64,000 nt of DNA from Pseudomonadota bacterium (GTDB lineage Bacteria > Pseudomonadota > Gammaproteobacteria > JAKAQQ01): the NCBI GenBank assembly GCA_021810635.1, contig JAJZIH010000001.1, positions 159,419 to 223,418 of the forward strand. Reading direction: 5' to 3'. The notes under the pieces were generated by a model that was not told where the DNA came from, made no database searches, and was given only the letters and a program-made list of their open reading frames with translations. The position numbers and the translations under genes are program-made. The first letter of the stretch is position 1; each line of letters opens with the position of its first letter. Positions 29,355 to 39,124 of the stretch are shown piece by piece.

Positions 29355-30679
29355 GCGGGAGACTCCGGAGGTTCGGGAGTGGCGGTAGATTCGAGGCCGA
29401 TCACCCGGGCAAAAGTATCCGGAACCTCTTCGACCTTCGCCCGGTCGATCAGCCAGTCGACGAGCTGTTCTTCGAGTGCGAGGCGCTCGATGTCAGCCCG
29501 GATTTCCGGGCGGGTACGGAAATCATCAGGCAGCTTGCCGGCCCCGTTTTCCTGGGCGAGTGTTTCAAACAGGGCCTCCACACGGGCGGGCTCCGGCGCC
29601 AGTTGGAGTTCGCGAATGAGCTCGCGGTAAACCAGTGACAGGGTCACGCGTTGACGCGCCGCGGCTTCATACCGGAGCCTGAGCGAGTCCGGGATCTCCT
29701 CGGTCATCTCGAGACCGAGCTGGCGGAGCGTGCTCCGGTGCATTTCGCGAATCTCCTGCTCGACAAGCGCACGCGGCAACTCGATCGGGTTGTCGGCCGC
29801 GAGGTGGTCGTTGATCGCCCCTCGCAGTCTGTGGCGGATGGCGTCCTCGAGCTCACGCCCCATGCTGTCACGGACTTCCCGCTGCCATTCCTCGACGCTG
29901 TTGGTTCCGAAACTCTGACAGAAAGCCTGGTCGACCTCCGGCAGGTGGAGTTCATCCACTTCCCGTGCCCGGACCGTGAAGCGGACCTCCCGCCCGGCCA
30001 GTTTCTCCTGGCCATAATCGCGGGAGAACGTGAGGCTGAACCGCCGTTCCTCGTCCTTGCGGATCCCCGCAAGTGCCTCCTCGAACCCCGGGATCTCGCG
30101 CCCGGCTCCGAGTTCGACATAGACCTCGCGGCCAGCCTGACCCGGAAACGCCGTTCCGTCGCTCAGTTCGGCGTCGTAGTCAATCCGGACCCGGTCGCCG
30201 GTCCGGGCCTCCCGTTCGACCGGATGCCAATGGGCCCGTTGCCGCCTCAATCGGGCAACCACCGCTTGAGTGTCCTGTTCGGTGATCTCCACCCGCGGCC
30301 GCTCGAGCGGGATGCCCTCATATCCTTTCACCCGGAACTCGGGCATGACCTCGAAGACCGCGGTGACGGTCACGGGCTGGCCGGGAGCGGCGGGCGGCAC
30401 CTCGAAGGCCGGGGCGGATGCCGGGCGCAGGGACTGGGAGGCCACCGAGTCCCAGTACCGGCGCTCGATGAGATCACGCAGGACTTCCTGCCGGATCTCG
30501 GAGCCGTAATGCTGTCGGACCACGCCCAATGGGGCCTTGCCCGGGCGGAACCCCCGGATGCGGCTTTTGGCCGAAAGCTTCCGGAGCCTTTCATCGACAC
30601 GCGAGTCCAGTTCCTGGGCCTCCAAGACGAAGGTGAGCCGCCGGACCAACCCGTCACCTGATTGAACTGCCACCGACAT
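29351..30679 (-). CDS. tig: Trigger factor
   Basis: Trigger factor is the ribosome-associated chaperone and prolyl isomerase. The 442-aa protein carries the ribosome-docking signature [15 protein letters not shown] (around residue 45), an FKBP-type domain ([15 protein letters not shown] through FTVRAREV) and the C-terminal helical chaperone domain. The ATG at 30679 is preceded by GGGGGTC and is preferred over the TTG six codons upstream. The stop overlaps the clpP start, and tRNA-Leu is upstream. Confidence 0.96.
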   Translation of the reverse strand: MSVAVQSGDGLVRRLTFVLEAQELDSRVDERLRKLSAKSRIRGFRPGKAPLGVVRQHYGSEIRQEVLRDLIERRYWDSVASQSLRPASAPAFEVPPAAPGQPVTVTAVFEVMPEFRVKGYEGIPLERPRVEITEQDTQAVVARLRRQRAHWHPVEREARTGDRVRIDYDAELSDGTAFPGQAGREVYVELGAGREIPGFEEALAGIRKDEERRFSLTFSRDYGQEKLAGREVRFTVRAREVDELHLPEVDQAFCQSFGTNSVEEWQREVRDSMGRELEDAIRHRLRGAINDHLAADNPIELPRALVEQEIREMHRSTLRQLGLEMTEEIPDSLRLRYEAAARQRVTLSLVYRELIRELQLAPEPARVEALFETLAQENGAGKLPDDFRTRPEIRADIERLALEEQLVDWLIDRAKVEEVPDTFARVIGLESTATPEPPESPA

Positions 30680-30725
30680 CTGCTGACCCCCGTCCAAGCC
30701 GTTCCCGCCGGAACGCCGGCACCGA

Positions 30726-30811
30726 TGGTGCGAAAGGAGAGATTCGAACTCTCACGGGATTTCCCCACTGGTACCTAAAACCAGCGCGTCTACCAGTTCC
30801 GCCACTTTCGC
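30726..30811 (-). tRNA. tRNA-Leu (TAG)
   Basis: The 86-base class II tRNA has a long variable arm and an encoded CCA. The acceptor stem is GCGAAAG/CTTTCGC with discriminator A. The anticodon loop TTTAGGT on stem CTGGT/ACCAG gives TAG, and the T arm is GAGAG-TTCGAAT-CTCTC. It lies directly upstream of tig on the same strand. Confidence 0.96.
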
Positions 30812-30832
30812 GCGGACGGCACCCCCCGGAGC

Positions 30833-30861
30833 ACGATACCCGATGGATCAATCGGAATCAA
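30833..30861 (-). promoter_or_regulatory. Promoter for tRNA-Leu
   Basis: On the minus strand, TTGATT (30856-30861), a 17-base spacer and TATCGT (30833-30838) lie about 20 bases upstream of the tRNA 5' end. A GC-rich stretch between the -10 box and the tRNA start resembles the discriminator of stringently controlled stable-RNA promoters. Confidence 0.5.
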
Positions 30862-30877
30862 ACACCGTCCGCCTATT

Positions 30878-31951
30878 TTACCTGAACCCGCGGGCTTTCG
30901 GACCCCTCCTCCATCCCCCCGGCCGGGTCCAGTCCGCGCAGTCACGGACGAGACTCCGGATGGCAGGCCGGTCCCGGCCGCGAACCGGCCAACGCAGATG
31001 CTCATGGATGAGGGAGGCGGAAAGCGCCTGGAGAACCTGGAGATCGGCCCGGAGGGCGGCCACGTGGGGGTCCACCGGATGCCGGTGCTCGGCCTGGGCC
31101 AGTTGCCCGAGGAAGGACCGGGTGGACGGCTGGTCCAACGTCTCGGCCAGAGCGATGCCGGGCGTGGCGAAGCGGCCGGGAGTACGGGCGGCTAGGCCGA
31201 CCCGGATGGCCGTCTGCCAGCAGTCGGCATCCTCGAGGTGGCGGTCCGTCGCCCGTCGGCCCGGGCGCTTTCCGGGAGGGAGTCGTGCCGAGACGGCGAA
31301 GGTCTCGAGGTCGGCTCCCGCATCCGCCAGTGCGGCGCGAAGGGCATGGAAGCGCACCCTCTGGAAGGCCCGGGACTGCCGCAGCGTGGTCGGGTACCAG
31401 GCGGCGGTGACGACGGGAACGGCGTTGCGATCCGTGACGGAGAAATGGATCTTGGAGAACTCCTGCCACGGCACGAGAAGAATGGTGATGCGGGCGGGGG
31501 GCGGGATCCCTTCCCCGAGGCGCCCGACCAGGGCATACAGACGGCGGAAGCCGACCCGCCAGCCGTACGCCGTCCGGCGTCCGCCAATCCTCCCCACAAA
31601 CCCCTGCCGCACCGCGTTCCGGCGCCAGAGCATCCAGGAACGGACGACCCGCGGTGGCGCCTCGACGCGCCAGTGCCAATCCCGGTAGCGCCCTTGACTC
31701 ACGAGACGGGACTCAAGGCGGGCCAGCGGCGTCGTGCCGCGGTAGTGGCGGCCGTAAAGGTGGATTTTCCAGCGCACGCGGTAGGGCGGGCGGGCGGAAA
31801 GGACCCGGGCCGTGCGGATGGGAAAATCACGGATGGACGGCATCGATTCGATCCAGCCCTGCAGGCCGGTATCGTTTCCGCACCCCGCGACCTGCAGGAG
31901 AACCAGACCCGCCGCTACCAGTCCGGCGCCCGACCGATATACACCTGCCAC
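30878..31951 (-). CDS. Uncharacterised lipoprotein
   Basis: This 357-aa protein was not recognised. The GTG at 31951 has AGGAG 6 bases upstream and opens a lipoprotein signal peptide (GLVAAGLVLLQVAGC, lipobox VAGC), which fixes the start inside a longer frame. The mature part is rich in Arg and Trp (RYRDWHWRVEAPPRVVRSWM), has a hydrophobic strand RITILLVPWQEFSKIHFSV and a helical C-terminal third. There is no obvious catalytic motif. It follows the acylphosphatase gene on the same strand and ends 66 bases from tRNA-Leu. DUF2268-like or other lipoprotein families could not be distinguished by eye. Confidence 0.6.
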   Translation of the reverse strand: MAGVYRSGAGLVAAGLVLLQVAGCGNDTGLQGWIESMPSIRDFPIRTARVLSARPPYRVRWKIHLYGRHYRGTTPLARLESRLVSQGRYRDWHWRVEAPPRVVRSWMLWRRNAVRQGFVGRIGGRRTAYGWRVGFRRLYALVGRLGEGIPPPARITILLVPWQEFSKIHFSVTDRNAVPVVTAAWYPTTLRQSRAFQRVRFHALRAALADAGADLETFAVSARLPPGKRPGRRATDRHLEDADCWQTAIRVGLAARTPGRFATPGIALAETLDQPSTRSFLGQLAQAEHRHPVDPHVAALRADLQVLQALSASLIHEHLRWPVRGRDRPAIRSLVRDCADWTRPGGWRRGPKARGFR

Positions 31952-32076
31952 AACACTCTCCTGGCTGACCCGATCCCGAAAACCACCCCTTCCCGTCGAT
32001 CCAGAGGGTACCACGCTTGGGCGGTGAGATCACCGGACCTGCTCGTTTTCCTGTCTTCTTGGTGTTTAGGGGGTCC

Positions 32077-32364
32077 TCAGGCGTCATCGTCGTAACGGAT
32101 CCGGAAGGTGCCGGAGAGGAGCACGGCGTCGCCGGCCTCACAGGTGACCTCGTGGACGCGCGCGACCTTCGGACCCGTCCGGAGCCGTTCCGCGAGTCGC
32201 CCGAGCGCCATTTCGGGTCCGCACGCCAAGATCTCCACCCGTCCGTCCGGCGCGTTGCGCACCCAGCCGGTGAGCCCAAGCACGCGGGCCTCGTTTTCGA
32301 CGAAGCGGCGAAACCCGACGCCCTGCACCCGGCCGCGCACCCAGAAACGCCGCACCGGTGACAT
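32077..32364 (-). CDS. acyP: Acylphosphatase
   Basis: This 95-aa enzyme hydrolyses acyl phosphates such as carbamoyl or acetyl phosphate. The anion-binding loop and catalytic arginine are in GRVQGVGFRRFVENEA, and the catalytic asparagine is in GWVRNAPDGRVEILACG, both in the usual places. The ATG at 32364 starts at MSPVRRFWVRG, the family N-terminus; the longer frame adds a proline-rich tail without support. It lies between the rhodanese regulator gene and the lipoprotein gene on the same strand. Confidence 0.93.
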   Translation of the reverse strand: MSPVRRFWVRGRVQGVGFRRFVENEARVLGLTGWVRNAPDGRVEILACGPEMALGRLAERLRTGPKVARVHEVTCEAGDAVLLSGTFRIRYDDDA

Positions 32365-32502
32365 GGCTTTTCCCGGTGGAGGTGGAATGTCCTTCGAACC
32401 CATGGACTCGACCCCGCCCGCATCGGCCGGTCAAAACTGCATCGTAGCCGGGACGCCCAGGTTTCCACAACCCCGGCAGACCGAGCGGGTGCGATTCTCG
32501 AA

Positions 32503-32525
32503 CGACCCGGAAAAGCACCGGGTCG
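32503..32525. terminator. Hairpin downstream of the ArsR-rhodanese gene
   Basis: CGACCCGG and CCGGGTCG pair perfectly over 8 bp around a 7-base loop, starting 12 bases past the regulator stop. It has no T run, so termination is plausible but unproven. Confidence 0.4.
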
Positions 32526-32536
32526 CCTACCCCGAT

Positions 32537-33226
32537 CTACGCGACTCCACGGGCATCTTCCTCGACGGGGAATCCGAGGCGGCGCCACTCCGGCACTCCG
32601 TCCTCCAGACGCCTGACCCGGTAACCTTGGCGATGCAGGGCCTGCAATGCCTCAAGGGCGAGGAAACAGTAGGGCCCGCGGCAATAGACCACAATCATCG
32701 AATCGGCCGGCCATGTGGGGGGTTCATGTCGTAACCGCTCCCAGGGAAGGTGGAGTGCCCCGGGCAGGTGCCCGGCCAGGTACTCTTCAGCGGGCCGCAC
32801 ATCGAGCAAGACCACGGGCTCCCGCTCGATGAGTGCCCGGAGTTCGGCCGCCCGAATGGGCGGTTCTACATCGCGGCTCCGGATCTGCTCGCCGACCAGT
32901 TTTTCAACGCTGGCCAGCGAGGTTTCGGCCACCTTTTCCAGGGCGAGCACCAGAGACGCGACTTGGTTCCCGGACAACCGGTAGAGGCGCTGCCGGCCGA
33001 CCGGCCGGTCGACGACCAGACCCGCCCGCTTGAGTTTCTGGAGATGCTGGGAGGTACTCGCGATGCTGATGCCAAGGAATCCCGCCAGCACCTCGACCCG
33101 GCGTTCGCCCTGGGCCAAAAGTTCAAGCAGGGACAGCCGGTGGCAGTGAGCCAGGGCATCGGCAACCAAGGCGAACTGGCTGAAAAGGGCGTGTTGATCG
33201 GAGCGGGAAGTTAGGGACATTGACAT
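32537..33226 (-). CDS. ArsR-family regulator fused to a rhodanese domain
   Basis: The 229-aa protein has a winged-helix ArsR domain at residues 5-95 (LFSQFALVADALAHCHRLSL, recognition helix ISIASTSQHLQKLKRAGLV) and a rhodanese domain at about 125-225 with DVRPAEEYLAGHLPGALHLP and the persulfide cysteine in VVYCRGPYCF. Only one cysteine is seen in the ArsR part, so it lacks the two-cysteine set of known sulfane-sulfur sensors, but the rhodanese cysteine could serve as a sulfur sensor or donor. ATGs at 33226 and 33220 are both possible. It diverges from the RND efflux operon and probably represses that promoter and its own, because the operon promoter overlaps its start. Confidence 0.88.
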   Translation of the reverse strand: MSMSLTSRSDQHALFSQFALVADALAHCHRLSLLELLAQGERRVEVLAGFLGISIASTSQHLQKLKRAGLVVDRPVGRQRLYRLSGNQVASLVLALEKVAETSLASVEKLVGEQIRSRDVEPPIRAAELRALIEREPVVLLDVRPAEEYLAGHLPGALHLPWERLRHEPPTWPADSMIVVYCRGPYCFLALEALQALHRQGYRVRRLEDGVPEWRRLGFPVEEDARGVA

Positions 33227-33248
33227 ACCAATCTTCAACTGTTATATT
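33220..33248 (+). promoter_or_regulatory. Sigma-70 promoter of the RND efflux operon
   Basis: TTGACA (33220-33225), a 17-base spacer and TATATT (33243-33248) form a near-perfect promoter. Its -35 box lies on the start codons of the divergent ArsR-rhodanese gene. An expected transcription start near 33255 excludes the 33251 ATG of the outer-membrane channel gene and favours the 33293 ATG. The AT-rich spacer is the most likely operator for the regulator. Confidence 0.75.
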
Positions 33249-33292
33249 TAATGATAGAACATATGATGTCGCTACACAAGCGAGCCCATGCC

Positions 33293-34732
33293 ATGATCCG
33301 TCGATTGAACCGAAAAAGACGCCTTGTCTATTGTTTTTTCACGGGTATTCTGTCCTTTTCAGCGACGCTGTTCCAACCGGACATCGCCCATCCCATCGGG
33401 TTCCTGTCGGCAGTCTCACTGGCACTCCGGACCAGCCCGGAATCCGCGATCCAAAGCGCCCGGGTCGCCTCCGCCCGTGGTCGGCTGGCCGAAACCAGGG
33501 GCCAACTCCTCCCTCACCTCGGTCTCGGATGGACGGCGGGGCGCAGTGACAATCCCCTCACCGTTCTCGGTTATCGCTTGAGCGAGGGGCGGGCGACCTT
33601 CGGCGACTTTGGCCTCGCCGGCTACACGGCTCCCTCCGCTCTCGACACCCCACCGGCTGCCCTCGACGATCCCGGTTATGCCGATGACTTCGATACCGGG
33701 ATCGTGCTCAATGTCCCCCTGTTCGCAAGCGGTGTCCACACGGCCCGGTCGCGCGGTGCGCGGGCGCTGCTCAGCGCCCGCGAAGCCTATGCCGGCGCGA
33801 CCCCGGCGCTCGTCACCTTCGAGGTGCTCGGCCGCTACGACGGGGTTCATGCCGCCCGCGGACTTTTCCGGGCAGCACAGCAGGCGATCCAAGCCGCCCA
33901 AAGCGACCTCAGAACCGCCCAATCCCTATTCCGGCGGGGACTCGTCATCCGGAGCGACGTCGAGGCCGCCCGCGCGCATCTCGCGGAGGTCCGCGCCCAG
34001 GAGGCCGCCGCGAGGGCCCGCTGGCAAGATGCCCTGGACAGTTTCCGCATCGCGCTCGGGCTGCCGACATCGAGTCGGGTCGTCCCGGGACCGGCTGTCC
34101 GTGTTTTGGCTCCCCGCGCACCGCTTGCGCAACTCGAACACCTTCTTTTTCTCGACAATCCCAGGCTGCGCGCCCTGCACGCCCGGATCCGGGCCCAGGA
34201 CGCCTTCCTGGACGCCACCCAGGATGCGCGTGGCCCCCGGCTCAACCTCATCCTGAGACACGATTGGAACGGACAAACCCCGAGCTTCCACGCCCCATCG
34301 AACACCTTCCTCCTGGAACTCCGCTGGAACCTCTATACCGCCGGAGTCGAATCGGGTGCCGAATCCAGGGCACGAGCGCGCCGGCGCATCGCCCAAGCCG
34401 AACTCGTCCGGTCCAAACGGCGGCTCGAACGGATCCTGATCCGGCGCGAGAGAGAAATTCACGTGACCGAACGCGAGGTCCGGGCCAGCCGCGCAGCGAC
34501 GCACGAGGCCCACCTCGCTGCCCACCTCGTGGCCCTGCGCTATCGCCATGGACTGGGGACACTCACCCAGCTCCTCGCAGCACAAGCCCGGCTCGACCGA
34601 GCGCGGGCCGAACTCGTGCTCAGCCGGTTCCGTTCGGTTCTCGTTCGGGCCGCGCTCCGGCTCACCCTGAACCGCCTCGATCCCGCCATGGCCGTCCCCT
34701 TTCCCCGCCATCCTAGCCACACGGAGGAATGA
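33293..34732 (+). CDS. TolC-family outer-membrane efflux channel
   Basis: This 479-aa protein is the exit duct of a tripartite pump. It shows the two-fold TolC/OEP repeat of long helices and strands: first half around SALALRTSPESAIQSARVA and SARALLSAREAY, second half from NPRLRALHARIRAQDAFLDA through ELRWNLYTAGVESGAES, with long amphipathic coiled-coil helices. The ATG at 33293 begins MIRRLNRKRRLVYCFFTG, a positively charged signal peptide; upstream ATGs fall at or before the predicted transcription start. It is followed by the adaptor gene with an overlap and by the pump gene. Confidence 0.88.
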   Translation: MIRRLNRKRRLVYCFFTGILSFSATLFQPDIAHPIGFLSAVSLALRTSPESAIQSARVASARGRLAETRGQLLPHLGLGWTAGRSDNPLTVLGYRLSEGRATFGDFGLAGYTAPSALDTPPAALDDPGYADDFDTGIVLNVPLFASGVHTARSRGARALLSAREAYAGATPALVTFEVLGRYDGVHAARGLFRAAQQAIQAAQSDLRTAQSLFRRGLVIRSDVEAARAHLAEVRAQEAAARARWQDALDSFRIALGLPTSSRVVPGPAVRVLAPRAPLAQLEHLLFLDNPRLRALHARIRAQDAFLDATQDARGPRLNLILRHDWNGQTPSFHAPSNTFLLELRWNLYTAGVESGAESRARARRRIAQAELVRSKRRLERILIRREREIHVTEREVRASRAATHEAHLAAHLVALRYRHGLGTLTQLLAAQARLDRARAELVLSRFRSVLVRAALRLTLNRLDPAMAVPFPRHPSHTEE

Positions 34733-34734
34733 AC

Positions 34735-35805
34735 ATGCGCTCCTACCGCCGCCTGCTCGGTCTCTCCGTCTTGCTGCTCCTCACTACAGCCTGTGCGAGA
34801 CACCCAAGCGTTTCCGCTTCCGGACCGGTCTTCCAAGTCCAGGTGGCACCCGTCCGGTCCCGCCTCCTCACCCCGGACGTCACCGTTCCCGGCCGGGTGA
34901 CGCGGCGCCACAACGCCCTCCTGGCCTCCCGCCGAGGAGGCTTCATCACGGCCTCACCGGCGAAAGCGGGCCGGCACGTCCAAAAGGGAGCCCTCCTCGT
35001 CGTGGTCGGCCAGGCGTCCGCCGAAGCGGTCCTATCCCAAGCCCGTGACCGCCGGATCGCGGCGCAGGCAGACCTCACCGAGGCGAGGGTTCAAGACCGG
35101 CGGTACCACGTGCTCTACCGGGAAGGGATTGTCTCCACACACGAATACGAAACGGTCCACCGTCGCTATCTCATCGCCCGGGCTGGAGAGGAGGCGGCGG
35201 CAGCTGGCTGGGCGGCGGCTCGGGCCAACCTGGCCTATGCACGGATCCGTGCCCCCTTCGCCGGGCTCGTGGCCGAACGGTTCCTGCACCGCGGAGGATT
35301 CGCCGCACCCGGCGCTCCCCTCGTGCGGCTCGTGGGAGGTGCCGCCGAGATCCGCACCGCCGTGGCGAACCGGATCTACCGGGTGATTCGGATCGGGGAG
35401 ACCGTCACCGTTTCAGTGAGCGGGCGCACGTATCAGGCCCGCATCACCCGGATGGTGGATGCGGCAAATCCTTCTACCGGAACACACGAAATCCGGCTCG
35501 CCTTCCCGGCCGCCGGGCCACGACCCGCCGATGGTGCCTTCGCCGCGGTCGCCTTCCCAGTCAGACCGGCGCCAGCCCTCGTCATACCGAAGGCGGCGCT
35601 CGTGCGGCGGGCGGGACAGGCCGGCGTATTCGTCGTGACCCGGGGCGACCTGGCCTTTTTCCAGCCGGTCCGGGCGATCCCGTCCCCGCGCGGTCGCCGG
35701 GTCGTCGCCGCCGCCGGACTCGTGGCCGGAGACCGGGTCGTCGTCAACCCGCCCGCCGGTCTTGGAAACGGTTCACGGATCGTGCCGAATCCGGCCCATG
35801 CGTGA
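34735..35805 (+). CDS. RND efflux periplasmic adaptor (membrane fusion lipoprotein)
   Basis: This 356-aa protein links the inner-membrane pump to the outer channel. GGAGG at 34723-34727 is 7 bases from the ATG at 34735 but only 1 base from the ATG at 34729, so the former is the start. The N-terminus LLGLSVLLLLTTAC ends in a lipobox. The barrel-sandwich hybrid half (VPGRVTRRHNALLASRRGGF and RAPFAGLVAERFLHRGGFA) flanks a short helical hairpin (residues about 95-150), and beta-barrel and membrane-proximal domains follow. The stop lies inside the start of the pump gene (8-base overlap). Confidence 0.9.
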   Translation: MRSYRRLLGLSVLLLLTTACARHPSVSASGPVFQVQVAPVRSRLLTPDVTVPGRVTRRHNALLASRRGGFITASPAKAGRHVQKGALLVVVGQASAEAVLSQARDRRIAAQADLTEARVQDRRYHVLYREGIVSTHEYETVHRRYLIARAGEEAAAAGWAAARANLAYARIRAPFAGLVAERFLHRGGFAAPGAPLVRLVGGAAEIRTAVANRIYRVIRIGETVTVSVSGRTYQARITRMVDAANPSTGTHEIRLAFPAAGPRPADGAFAAVAFPVRPAPALVIPKAALVRRAGQAGVFVVTRGDLAFFQPVRAIPSPRGRRVVAAAGLVAGDRVVVNPPAGLGNGSRIVPNPAHA

Positions 35806-38800
35806 AACCCGCCCGCTCAACCCTGCGGGCCGGCTCGCCCGGGCCTTCCTCCATTCCAAGCTAACCCCTCTTCTCATCCTGGCCACCACCCTGTTCGGGG
35901 TGCTCGCCATTCTGGAGACCCCCCGGACCTACAACCCCGACATCGTGGTACCGGTGGTCAACCTCACGGTCACGCGCCCGGCCGACTCCGCACGGGCGAT
36001 GCTGGACCAAGTGGTCCGCCCGCTCGAGGCACTGATGGCATCGATTCCGGGCGTGGCCCATACCTATGGCATGGCACGGGCCGGACTCGCCACGGTGACC
36101 GTCCGTTTCCGGGTCGGTGCCAGCGAGGAGAAGAGCCTGGTCAAGGTCTACAACCAGATTCAGAGCAACCCCATTCGGATCCCGCCGGGCACGCGTCCGC
36201 CCTGGATCCAGTCCGTGAGCTTCTATGACGTACCAATCCTGACGCTCACGCTGAGCACATCGCACCTGACCGCCGTGCAGCTCCGTGTCGTGGCCGAACA
36301 CGTGCTCGCCACCCTGCGCAGCGTGGCCGGCGTCGGCAAGACCTGGATCCAGGGCGCCGCAGCTCCCGCCGTCCGGGTCTGGCTCAACCCCGCCCGTCTC
36401 GCCGCCGACCGTCTCAACCCCCAAGCCGTTGCCCGGGCGATTTCTGCCGCCAACGTCACGGCCCCCGCTGGAACCCTGCTCGTCGGCGGCCAGCGGCGGC
36501 CGCTGCGCGTCAGCGCCGGACTCGGGGACGCCCACGCCGTAGGCGGGGTCATCCTCGCTGTCCGGCACGGTCGGCCGGTCTTCCTGCGGGACGTGGCCCG
36601 TATCACGACCGGGCCGGCACGCGGAGCGGTCCGTTCGACGATCGGATTCGGGCCGGCTTCCACCCACTACGGCCGGCCGGTCGAACCCGCGGTCACCCTC
36701 GCCATTGCCCGCCAGAGGGGCACCGACGGCGTCCGGGTTGCGCAGGCCGTCCTGACCAGGCTCCACCGGGTCGAACGCTGGGCGCTCCCGGCTGGCGTCC
36801 ACGTCACCGTAACCCGCAATGATGGCCAGACCGCGAATGGTGCCGTCGACACCTTAATCGGGCATCTCGGCCTTTCGATCCTGGCGGTGGTCGCGATCCT
36901 GCTTGTTTTCCTGGGCTGGCGCGAGGCGTCTATCGTGGCCCTCACGATCCCCCTTATCCTGTTCGTGGTGCTGGGCGTGGGCTGGATCACCGGCCAGAGC
37001 ATCAACCGCATCACACTTTTCGCGTTCATCCTCTCCCTGGGTCTTCTCGTCGACGACAGTATCGTGGTCATCGAGAACATCCACCGCCATCTGCACGGCC
37101 CGCGAACCGGGAACTTTGGGCGACTCGTCGTGACGGCGGCCAACGAGATCGGCCGTCCGACCATCATGGCGACCTTCACGGTCATCGTGGCCCTCCTCCC
37201 CATGGCCTTCGTAACCGGCATGATGGGGCCATTTATGGCTCCCATTCCCTTCAACGCACCCATCGTCATGCTGACCTCCCTCGTCATGGCCTACACCGTT
37301 GTGCCTTTCGTGGCCTATCGCTGGCTCAAAACCCGGCTGCCGACAATCCTGGCGGAGGCGAAAGCCCCCACGCTCGAAGAACGCGGTGAGGTCACCCGCG
37401 ACCGCCTGCACCGGGCCTACGTCAAGGCGTTCCGCCCCCTGCTCGAATCCCCGCGCCGGCGCTGGTGGTTTTTGGCCGGAGTGGCCATCCTCCTGGGCCT
37501 CGCGCTACTCTCCCCGCTCTGGCAGTTCATCCGTCCCCAGGGCCTGAACGGTCCTCTTTCCCCGTTCGGTGTAGCGCTCAAGATGCTGCCCAACGACAAC
37601 GTGAACACTCTTCTCATGGAGGTGAAGCTCCCAGCGGGCGCCCCGCTGGACGCGACGGGACGGGTGACGGAGGCGGTTGCCCGCCTACTCGGACACAACC
37701 GTTACGTCACCAATGACCAGAGCTTCATCGGCGAAGGTGCTCCGGAGGATTTCGCCTCCGTGGTCCGAGGGGACGCCTTCCGCCGGGCGCGGAATTTCGC
37801 CCAGATCCGGGTCAATCTTCTGCCCAAGAGCGACCGGACCATCGGCTCCAACGGCATTGCGCGCGAAATCGAGCGTGCACTCGAACCCATCCGCCGGCGC
37901 TACCCGGACGCTCGGGTCAAGATTCTCGAGACCCCGCCCGGACCACCGGTGCACTCCCAGATGACGGCCGCCCTGTACGGTCCTTCCTACGCGGAACTCC
38001 GGCGTCTGGCGGGGGTAATCCTCCATCGGGACTATCCCCGCATCTGGGGCATGATCAACGAAGACGACTCGGTGGGCCATGAGCGGACCGAGTACCGCCT
38101 CCGGATCAACCGGCTGGCTGCCACCCAGGACGGGCTCACGGCGGCGGGGGTCGCGGCCCAAGTGGGGGCCTACTTCCACGGGGTCGATGCCGGGACCCTC
38201 GACGAACCCCGCGCCCGGCGTCCGATCCCCATCATCCTCCGCCTGCCCCGCCCGGACCGGACCGGATCGGCGCCGCTCACGGGCCTCTTCCTCACCAACC
38301 GGGAGCACCGGCGGATCGCCCTTTCGAGTCTGGCCCGGATCGAGCACGTCCCCGCACCGCGCCCCTTTTACACCCGGGACCAGCACCCGGTGGTCTACCT
38401 CACGGGGCACATGCTCCACTCGAGTCCCGTCTATGGGGTCCTGGCGCTGACCCGGTGGCTTCACGGCCTGAAACTTCCGGACGGCCAGCGCCTGCACGTC
38501 GGCAACCTCGGTCTCACCAACTCGTCACCCCGGCTCGGGCATTACGAGCTCTTCTGGCTGGGCGAGATGCGGCTCACCCTCGACGTCTTCCGCGACCTCG
38601 GCGCCGCCTTTCTCGTGGCCATCCTTTTGATTTACCTCCTGCTCGTCGGCTACTATCGATCGTTCCTCCTGCCGGTGATCGTCATGGGCGCGATCCCACT
38701 CACCCTGATCGGGGTCTTCCCTGGCCACTGGCTTTTGGGCGAACCCTTCACCGCGACCTCGATGATTGGTGTCATCGCCCTGGCCGGTATCGTGATCCGC

Positions 38801-39124
38801 AATTCCCTTCTTCTCATCGACTTCATTCTCGAACACCGCGCCCAGGGACTTCCACTCAAGGCGGCCGTGCTCGAAGCCGGTGCCGTCCGGCTCCGCCCCA
38901 TCCTGCTCACTGCTCTCGCCATCATCTTGGGTTCTTCGGTCATGCTTGAGGATCCCGTATTCGGCGGGCTCGCGATCTCCCTCATCTTCGGTGCGCTGGC
39001 CTCCACCGTGCTCACCCTTTTCGTCATCCCGCTCATCTATTACCTCTGGCAGTCCGACCGGAGACCCATCCGTACCCTCCCTCCACCCCTTGCGACCGTC
39101 CCGCGGTCAGGAGTTCCGTCATGA
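35798..39124 (+). CDS. RND-family efflux transporter permease
   Basis: This 1108-aa inner-membrane proton-driven pump has twelve predicted membrane helices in two halves, each with a large periplasmic loop. The transmembrane helix 4 motif LGLLVDDSIVVIENIHRH carries the two adjacent proton-relay aspartates of HAE/AcrB-type pumps, and a second-half counterpart is GVIALAGIVIRNSLLLIDF. Substrate cannot be assigned. The sequence reads closer to the hydrophobe/amphiphile class than to CzcA/CusA metal pumps, since the metal-pump methionine cluster is absent. The ATG at 35798 overlaps the adaptor stop. Confidence 0.9.
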   Translation: MRETRPLNPAGRLARAFLHSKLTPLLILATTLFGVLAILETPRTYNPDIVVPVVNLTVTRPADSARAMLDQVVRPLEALMASIPGVAHTYGMARAGLATVTVRFRVGASEEKSLVKVYNQIQSNPIRIPPGTRPPWIQSVSFYDVPILTLTLSTSHLTAVQLRVVAEHVLATLRSVAGVGKTWIQGAAAPAVRVWLNPARLAADRLNPQAVARAISAANVTAPAGTLLVGGQRRPLRVSAGLGDAHAVGGVILAVRHGRPVFLRDVARITTGPARGAVRSTIGFGPASTHYGRPVEPAVTLAIARQRGTDGVRVAQAVLTRLHRVERWALPAGVHVTVTRNDGQTANGAVDTLIGHLGLSILAVVAILLVFLGWREASIVALTIPLILFVVLGVGWITGQSINRITLFAFILSLGLLVDDSIVVIENIHRHLHGPRTGNFGRLVVTAANEIGRPTIMATFTVIVALLPMAFVTGMMGPFMAPIPFNAPIVMLTSLVMAYTVVPFVAYRWLKTRLPTILAEAKAPTLEERGEVTRDRLHRAYVKAFRPLLESPRRRWWFLAGVAILLGLALLSPLWQFIRPQGLNGPLSPFGVALKMLPNDNVNTLLMEVKLPAGAPLDATGRVTEAVARLLGHNRYVTNDQSFIGEGAPEDFASVVRGDAFRRARNFAQIRVNLLPKSDRTIGSNGIAREIERALEPIRRRYPDARVKILETPPGPPVHSQMTAALYGPSYAELRRLAGVILHRDYPRIWGMINEDDSVGHERTEYRLRINRLAATQDGLTAAGVAAQVGAYFHGVDAGTLDEPRARRPIPIILRLPRPDRTGSAPLTGLFLTNREHRRIALSSLARIEHVPAPRPFYTRDQHPVVYLTGHMLHSSPVYGVLALTRWLHGLKLPDGQRLHVGNLGLTNSSPRLGHYELFWLGEMRLTLDVFRDLGAAFLVAILLIYLLLVGYYRSFLLPVIVMGAIPLTLIGVFPGHWLLGEPFTATSMIGVIALAGIVIRNSLLLIDFILEHRAQGLPLKAAVLEAGAVRLRPILLTALAIILGSSVMLEDPVFGGLAISLIFGALASTVLTLFVIPLIYYLWQSDRRPIRTLPPPLATVPRSGVPS

